In this document: positions 63,854-64,000 of the stretch, one piece after another
Layout: each line of letters starts with the position of its first letter
How positions within the stretch are numbered: the stretch's first letter is position 1
Source of the DNA: Pseudomonas sp. FP2196
Lineage (GTDB): Bacteria; Pseudomonadota; Gammaproteobacteria; Pseudomonadales; Pseudomonadaceae
Length of the DNA: 64,000 bases
Direction of reading: 5' to 3'
Assembly: GCF_030687715.1 (NCBI RefSeq)
Contig: NZ_CP117445.1
Location: 6,100,501-6,164,500, forward strand
Translations under genes and position numbers: made by a program
The notes under the pieces: generated by a model
What the model saw: the letters and a program-made list of their open reading frames with translations, nothing else
Databases searched by the model: none
What the model was told of the DNA's origin: nothing

Positions 63854-64000
63854 ATGCGCGATGATCTCTCCCTTCTGCTGAACTCCCTCAACGATGCCCA
63901 ACGCCAGGCCGTAGCTGCCCCCGTTGGCCGTCAGTTGGTCCTGGCCGGTGCTGGCTCCGGTAAAACCCGAGTGCTGGTGCACCGTATCGCCTGGTTGATC
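63854..64000 (+). CDS. uvrD: DNA helicase II, N-terminal fragment at window edge
   Basis: The first 49 codons of a superfamily 1 helicase used in nucleotide excision and mismatch repair. It starts [20 protein letters not shown] and contains the Q-motif LNDAQRQAV and Walker [21 protein letters not shown]. The gene continues beyond the window; nothing suggests that it is broken. Confidence 0.94.
   Translation, partial: MRDDLSLLLNSLNDAQRQAVAAPVGRQLVLAGAGSGKTRVLVHRIAWLI

Overview
The window is a chromosomal segment of a fluorescent pseudomonad (Pseudomonas fluorescens group). The evidence is high GC coding sequence, the gene order ubiC-ubiA-phoB-phoR ... phoU-pstB-pstA-pstC-pstS, a two-subunit pyruvate carboxylase next to a LysR regulator and an RpiR regulator, and the many REP-type inverted repeats between genes. 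No rRNA, tRNA, CRISPR array, insertion sequence or prophage was seen. Assignments come from reading sequence and from remembered family features; no search was run.

Layout. 1-4.6 kb: the promoter-proximal end of a type VI secretion operon on the minus strand (tssA, tssB, tssC, tssE, a PAAR tip protein), continuing off the left edge. 5.2-7.0 kb: HU protein, rubredoxin reductase and a 55-residue rubredoxin. 7.2-8.7 kb: ubiC-ubiA, the first two steps of ubiquinone synthesis. 9.2-22.3 kb: the phosphate-starvation region, with phoBR facing a minus-strand pstS / pstC-pstA-pstB-phoU block. Three Pho boxes with identical geometry precede phoB, pstC and pstS. A CBS-domain membrane protein, an M23 peptidase and an orphan response regulator lie between the two halves.

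22.4-34.1 kb: an MHS-type transporter, a thioesterase, a mutarotase, small envelope proteins, purE-purK with a terminator-rich leader, then an aspartate/asparagine/alanine group (LysR, aspA, AGCS symporter, asparaginase). 34.2-44.7 kb is more accessory: an AraC regulator, a probable acetylpolyamine amidohydrolase, a 1535-residue DUF6543-type toxin-like protein, a MocR regulator whose linker is encoded by DnaA-box-like 12-bp repeats, and a PaiB-GNAT-GNAT operon. 44.7-47.4 kb: a hipA-hipB pair in reversed order and a DUF6124 gene with a structured upstream region. 47.4-54.8 kb: a homocysteine methyltransferase divergent from an amino acid ABC transporter without an ATPase, then two tandem autotransporters sharing one barrel type.

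55-64 kb: pyruvate carboxylase (pycA, oadA/pycB) with its divergent LysR regulator, a small basic protein, an RpiR regulator with a perfect palindromic operator, a PAS/GGDEF/EAL membrane protein, and the first 49 codons of uvrD.

The items most worth following up are the DnaA-box-like repeat in the MocR gene, the paired stem motif upstream of the DUF6124 gene, the giant toxin-like protein, the duplicated autotransporter barrels and the leader of purEK.
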